The notes under the pieces are model-generated. The model saw only the letters and a program-made list of their open reading frames with translations, made no database searches and was not told the DNA's origin. Of a stretch of DNA of 6,548 nucleotides, positions 1 through 6,000 are shown in pieces. Made by a program: the position numbers and the translations under genes. Position 1 is the first letter of the stretch. Every line of letters starts with the position of its first letter. The DNA is from JBHIER01 sp046760705 [NCBI: bacterium] (GTDB lineage Bacteria > JBHIER01 > G020348925): positions 1 to 6,548 of the forward strand of contig JBHIER010000198.1 of the NCBI GenBank assembly GCA_046760705.1, read 5' to 3'.

Positions 1-3000
1 GAGCATACTCTCTGCTCTCTGCTCTCTGCTCTCTGCTGGGGATGGCGTAGCTGATAGTGGTGGTGGGGTTGAACGGGTTCGGGTAGTTCTGGGCCAAATG
101 ATAGCTCGTGGGCAGCTCCTGGTTCAGCTCAATCGAGAGGATACCCCCGGCGTTGAAAACGAAGGGCTCGGCCACGGAGCCGTAAGTCGCGTCGGCCGAG
201 AAGCTCAACGTCTCATCCACGGGACGGATCACATCATCCCCAGCATCGAAGACCCTGAAGGTCACGTTTTCGCCTGAGGCGTCGTTGCTGTAAACCATGA
301 GAAAGACAATGTAACGGTTGAGCTGGTCGACATACTGCGGCTGGACCACACCGCGGCACTCACCGTCCACAAAGGCACCGATGAGGTCCCGTTCGTCCTT
401 CGATTCCGTTCCGTTTATCCGAATGACTCCGGTTACGGTCATGTTATATTGATAGGCATGGGGATCCACGAACCAGTCCGGGCCACCCTGCACACCTGCA
501 GCACCCTTCACCCCCCTTGATGAGGCGTTCGTTGCTTTTGTCAGGGCTGCAAGTTCGGGACTCCTTTCAGGCCGCAGGATCGAGCCTAAAGAGTCTGGGT
601 AGTAAAAACTGTCAGGCCCGGCCGTGGCCAGCTTGAGTTTGTAGCCGAGACCGGGCTCCATATATTGCAGACTGCCGATCCAATCTCCGGACTCATACTG
701 GGCGAAACCATATTGACTCTTGATCACATCACCGTCCTGCAGTCCAGGCGACAAATCACTGAGAGCTCCATCTACCGTGAGAGCAACCCAAGGTAAGTAG
801 CCGATCCAATTCCAACCGTTGTAGACTGGAATCGGTGTCACCGACGGCACCGCCGGGGGACCAACGAGGATCAGGGTGCCACCCTCGGCGAGCTGGACCA
901 TGTAGCAGGACTCGTTGTCCAGTTGACTGAGGGTGCCGACCCATCCTGTGTAGGGGTCAAACTGGCTGAACTCGGTCTGAGATTTGATCAGATCACCGGC
1001 GGCAGGATTCAGACCTGAAAGCACCTCCGTGGGTGTCATGTCCTGGAAAATGATGTACGTGGAGAACCAGGTCCACCCCACGTTGAACGCAATGGTTTGA
1101 GGCTCCTGGACATAAACAACATTGGCAGTCAGTTGCAACGGCTCGGTCGGGCTGCCGACGCTGCTGTCGGCCTCAAACGTTAAGAGCTCATTCGTGGTCG
1201 GGTAGAGTTTGCAGTCGGAATCGTCCCACACGCGGAAGTGCACCATCTCACCGCTGGGAAGGTTGCTGTACACTGTCAGAAACAGCAGGCAGGTGTCCAG
1301 CTCAGGGACATACTGGAGCCGGGCGACGCCGCGAATTTGATCGCCCACGTAGGCGGCAACCACATCGTTCGTATCACACGAGATCCCTTCTGTGGGTATG
1401 AACAGCACCGCCGTGATGCTCATAGTGTGGAGGAAGTCGCCGGGATTCACGCTCCAGACCGGCGGTCTGCACTCGACGCTGCAGGTGACCGTAAACTCTG
1501 CTATGTCTAAACCCGCCTCGGCTACAACGGTGTCCGTGTACATTCCAATCGCCAGAGTCTCCTGCACGGCGAAGACAATCTCCTGGGTCCCCTCACCGAA
1601 AAAATCCCCCTCGGTGATATCAGGAGTGAACCAGTTCGGCCAGTCGGTAATATAAAAGTGGATGTATCCCGGTTTCCCGTTGACCAGCGTGGCAGTGAAG
1701 CTGCCCGGGTTGCCATACGGCACTATGATAGATATACTGTCCTGGCTCCAGGCAAACTGGGTTCGCTTGACCGTGAAGGTCCACTCCTCCGGCGCCGCCA
1801 TCGGGTTGCCCAGCAGGTCCTGGATGCCATCAACCTCGGCCGTGAGCAGACTGTCTTCCAGTGTAGCGTAAGTAGTTGGCTCGATGATGATCGTGCGGCC
1901 GTGACAGACCGTGTTATACGCAATCTGTCCACTACTGCCGGTAAACGTCAGGAGGATGTCGTCCGGATCGATGGAGCTGCACTTGATCGGTTCGTTGAAT
2001 GTGATGGAAATATCCTCGCCGTAGGAGAGGATCCCGTCGGCCGGCTGGGGCGTGCCGAAGACTTGGGGCGGCTCTCGGTCAATGGTGCCCACCGCAATGC
2101 TGGAGTAGCCATTGCCTTTTTTGCACACCGTGAAGGCGCGCAGCTCGTACGTTCCATCCAGCACAGCAGAGAGGTCCCAGAAGACGCTGACGCTTTTTCC
2201 TTCTTCCAGGTCAGAGCTATCGGTCTCAGCTCCGGGCACGGGATACCATACATCCGTGTCCAGAGGCCGGTATTCGGCGCCGATCTTTTCGAGATAATCC
2301 TCCTCGCTGATCTTCTTCTCAAAATCGTCAAGGATCAGCTCCAAGGAATCATTTGTGTTGTCCTGGTCTTCCTTGTTAAAGCTCCAGCCGGAAAGCGGCC
2401 GGAAGAGGACAATGTCGCTGCAGGGAGCTTCAAAGCGGACGTTACAATAGGCCGTGTCGGCGATCTGCATCACACCCGTGTTCTCCCAGTACTCATACTC
2501 ACACGGAGAGGTGACCATAATAGCCAATCCCTCGTAGTTGTAGCGCGTCGGACCGCGCTCCACTGTCAGGGTCACTTCCTGTGTCTGGTATGGGTACAGG
2601 AAGAAAGAGATCGCTTCGCCGGCAAAGGGAGCGCCGTTCACTTTCATCACAGCGCCGCCCGGGTTGCTGGTGTTGACCGTGCGAAGATGGTACTCCCACT
2701 CTTCCTCGCTCTCGCTCATATTGGTCAGGCCCAGAGTGAAGACGGCTGGCTGGTCTGGCGGCACATCGACCAGGGCCGGCGGAGTGATGGTTACAGTGGC
2801 ATCGGTGCGCTTTTGGGTGCCGGGCTCCCACGGGCAACAACTGGTCCCGCTGCGCAGATCGAACACCGGCGTACCGTACATGGCATCATCCTTCACATCC
2901 ACGGTAAAAAAGTCGCCGATGTCGTCGTCTGTGAGCGCATAGCCCACCGTTCGTGTTCGTATCTGAGCCTCTGTCACGGTGCGTGTGAAAGAATAGCCCA

Positions 3001-6000
3001 TTTTAATAGAGAATTTTGCCTCACCGCCTACACCTGTTTCTTCAAAGCCCATTGCGACGGATCCCTCGGCGTTGGTGAAAACGTTGAAAGACCATATAAA
3101 AGTGGCGGTGGTATCGCTCGTTTGCGAGTATTCGTAGTCGGCCCCCGCGCTGAAGGAGCGATTTTCCCTGAATGTCGCCGCCGTTTTCAGGGAGTCGTTC
3201 AGATCCAGATGGTCTTGCCAGTTCTTGGCCGCTAAGTTGAAGACCACCGCACTGTCAGGCACCAAGATCGCCAACTCCACCAACTGTGGAATGAGCACAT
3301 CCCGGATGAGGCCCTCGGTGAAGAGGTAGGTGGTTTCAAATCCATTCCCACCCATGGCCACTGTCACCGACTTCTTCACCTGACAGTTCTCGACCTCGAT
3401 CACATCGGTCTTGGCGAAGATCAGGTTCAAGGCCACACCAAGATAAACGTCCCCATCGCCACCGATAAAGGCTTCATCCCCAGACGTAGAGAATCGTTCC
3501 GTAGTGGTCGCACAGATACTCACCTCATTAGTTTCAGTAAATTCTATTCCTACTTCAAAACCGTGTTTGAATTCAACGTACGATTCACTCTCAGTCGAAA
3601 AAAACGGGGTCCCTTTTTCGAACTTTATTCCGGCCTTGAGACTTAGCTCGAAACCCAAGGTTGCAGATTCGATATGCATTTTGGAGATCGTATTACAGAA
3701 GGTTTCCCCCTTTTCGACAAAGCTGTAGGATCCGTCCCCCGGGGGGTCGCGGAGAATGAGCAGCGGGATTCCCTCGGAAACGGCCGTGAAGGTCGCCGTG
3801 CGGGGCCGATGGCCGGCCACAATCACCCAGGCGATCTCGGTTACCGGGGCCTGGCCCTCCACCTCGGCCACAACCGTGAGGGCCTTCTGGTAGGAACGGT
3901 TTTTGCCCTCTGCATCCACCCGGCCGGCAGCAATATTAGGCGTGTTGGCATAGGTTGTATACTGCGCCACCCCGGCTTGGATCGGCAGCTCCACCGGCGT
4001 ATCCTCCTCATCAACGATCTCATCGTAGATGGTGACCGTGCCAGTATCCACCGGGCACAGTCCTCCACTGCCATAGTCCTCATACACCCTGATGGTCAGC
4101 GGTACTGGGGTGGGGCCCTGCTCCAGAACTGGCACGGCGTCTATCTGCGTGATGCCGTCGGGCAATGTCATCTTGCCGCCGGCACAGGTTGGTGGATCGG
4201 GGAAGCCTTCGATCACCACCTTCAGCGGGGCGCGGTAGATGAAATCGAGCGTCGTATCAGCACTGGTCAGGTCTATCATCCGTGTTCCGAGGTTGTTGAA
4301 GAATTTCAGGATATCCGCCTTATCCAACCCGGAGTCCGGATCGATGTCGGACAGCCGCACGAAGTACTTCTGCGGCGGCAGCGGGATGTTATAGTCCCCG
4401 TCCGACTGGAAATCTGTCACCAGACACTCGTTCTCGCTGCGAATCTCGATGGTGGCCGTGCCGATGGAAAGCCCACACCCTCCACCCACGCGGCCGGACA
4501 GCGTGCGCATCGTTGTATTCAGGAAATTCTTCCCCCCAATGTCCCCCTGAACGTTCAACTCCAACGATGGGGGATCAAAGGTGTGGTCCCCAAGCCGGGG
4601 CTCGATGGTGTGCTCCCCGACCTGTGCTGCCACCGAGTATCTCCCGTTCCTGTCCGTCGTCCCACCTACCGTGCCGTCCACCAGGATCTCCACATTCGGT
4701 GCGAAGCACGAATGTGGCATACCGGAAATCTCCTTGAACTTGACAACCCCCGAGACTGCGAAGGAAGAGATGTCGATGAAACTGACTTCATTCTGAACTG
4801 GATTCTGCGTGTTCAGGGTGATCATCTTGAAGGCCGGCTCAAACTGGCGCGGACCCAGGGAAGGGGTGACCCTGAACGTGGTGGACGTGCCGTAGCGGAG
4901 GTTCGGAAGCACGTAGTTGCCTTCCAGGTCACTGACAGCACAAACCTCCAGCTCCGCCCCGTCATCGGTCCAGTACACCCCGTCCTCAAGCGTGCCGTAG
5001 TTGGCGTTTTCGGTCAGGTCCGCCGTCACACGCCCGATGCCCCCGTCGAGGGGCCAGTACCCCACCAGGCCGTCCTCTTCACCCGAAAGCGGCCGGTACA
5101 TGGTAGCCTGGATCTGTGTCTCGGAGCGGACCACATTCCAGATCCGCACATCGTCCATCTCGCCCTGGAATGCTTGGCTCTCCTGGAAACATCCTCCAAA
5201 ACAATCCTGCTCCTGTCCGAGGATCAGCACCCCGTCTGGGGGGATTGAAAACCCGGACTCAATATTCCCCCCGCCCATAGCATCACCGTCTTTGTATAAA
5301 ATGACCTGACCATCGGAGCTGCGCCAGGTGAATGCAATGTGGTGCCACTCCCCGTCATTCGCCGATACAACAGTGAGCCACCCAGTGTTGTTGACTAGAA
5401 TCCCAAAACCCCCATAATCGTAAAGTACTACTGCATCGGGGTCCGTGGCAGTGCCATATGCGAACGGTGTTCCTGCGTTCTGGGTATCGCTGCTCTTCAT
5501 CCAGAGCTCAACTGTGATGGCGCTATCGGGCAGAGACATGCTGTCAATGCGCACATGGCCGCCTACCCCGTCAAAGAGCAGGGCCTTGTTCGGAGCCGGA
5601 TCGAGGCACACGGACACACCTTCCACACTGGCTCCGGCGCGGGTGGCAATGCGGCCAGTGATGTTGCCGTCCGGTGGCCGCCGGCCGAAATCGCAGACGC
5701 GATCGGACTCGCCGTACAGATCGCTGTAAGCCACGACGCAGTACTCGTAAGACCGCCCCGGTTGTGCTTCGTAGTCGTCGTAGGACTGAACATCGGGCGA
5801 CAGATCTGCGATGGGTTGGTCCTGGTCGTCGCGGTAGATGCGGAAACCGTCCTCGTAGAAGGAGCGATCTTTCCATTTGATCTGGACGCGGTTGTCAAAC
5901 GTGCCGTCGGAGGCGGTGACCGCCGCAGGTGATGCTATCAGTTCAAGCACATACGCCGAACCGGCATCAATGCCATTTGCGTTATCGTCTTTATAAGCCC

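Noticed and set aside
1-40. CRISPR or regulatory repeat array
   Set aside because: The unit is 7 bp with no spacers and lies in frame within the coding sequence of a sorting domain, so it is a microsatellite and not an array or operator.
482-589. Collagen-like Gly-x-x run in the linker before module A' (GVKGAAGVQGG)
   Set aside because: Only about three triplets, too short for a triple helix. It is a low-complexity Ala/Ser/Gly linker.
1658-3235. 525-codon open frame on the plus strand
   Set aside because: It is antisense, codon for codon, to the real gene. Its translation shows no domain pattern, while the opposite strand gives clear Ig-like, SbsA-type and BACON-like motifs over the same bases.
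4313-4348. EF-hand or dockerin-like loop (DIDPDSGLDKADI)
   Set aside because: The Asp spacing looks right, but the invariant Gly is one residue late and there is no second loop of a dockerin pair. The segment is better read as an insert in the carboxypeptidase-regulatory-like module.
3674-5248. 524-codon open frame on the plus strand
   Set aside because: Same situation: opposite strand in register encodes LamG end, carboxypeptidase-regulatory-like modules and the linker. The plus-strand product is His/Arg/Gly-rich with no recognisable fold.
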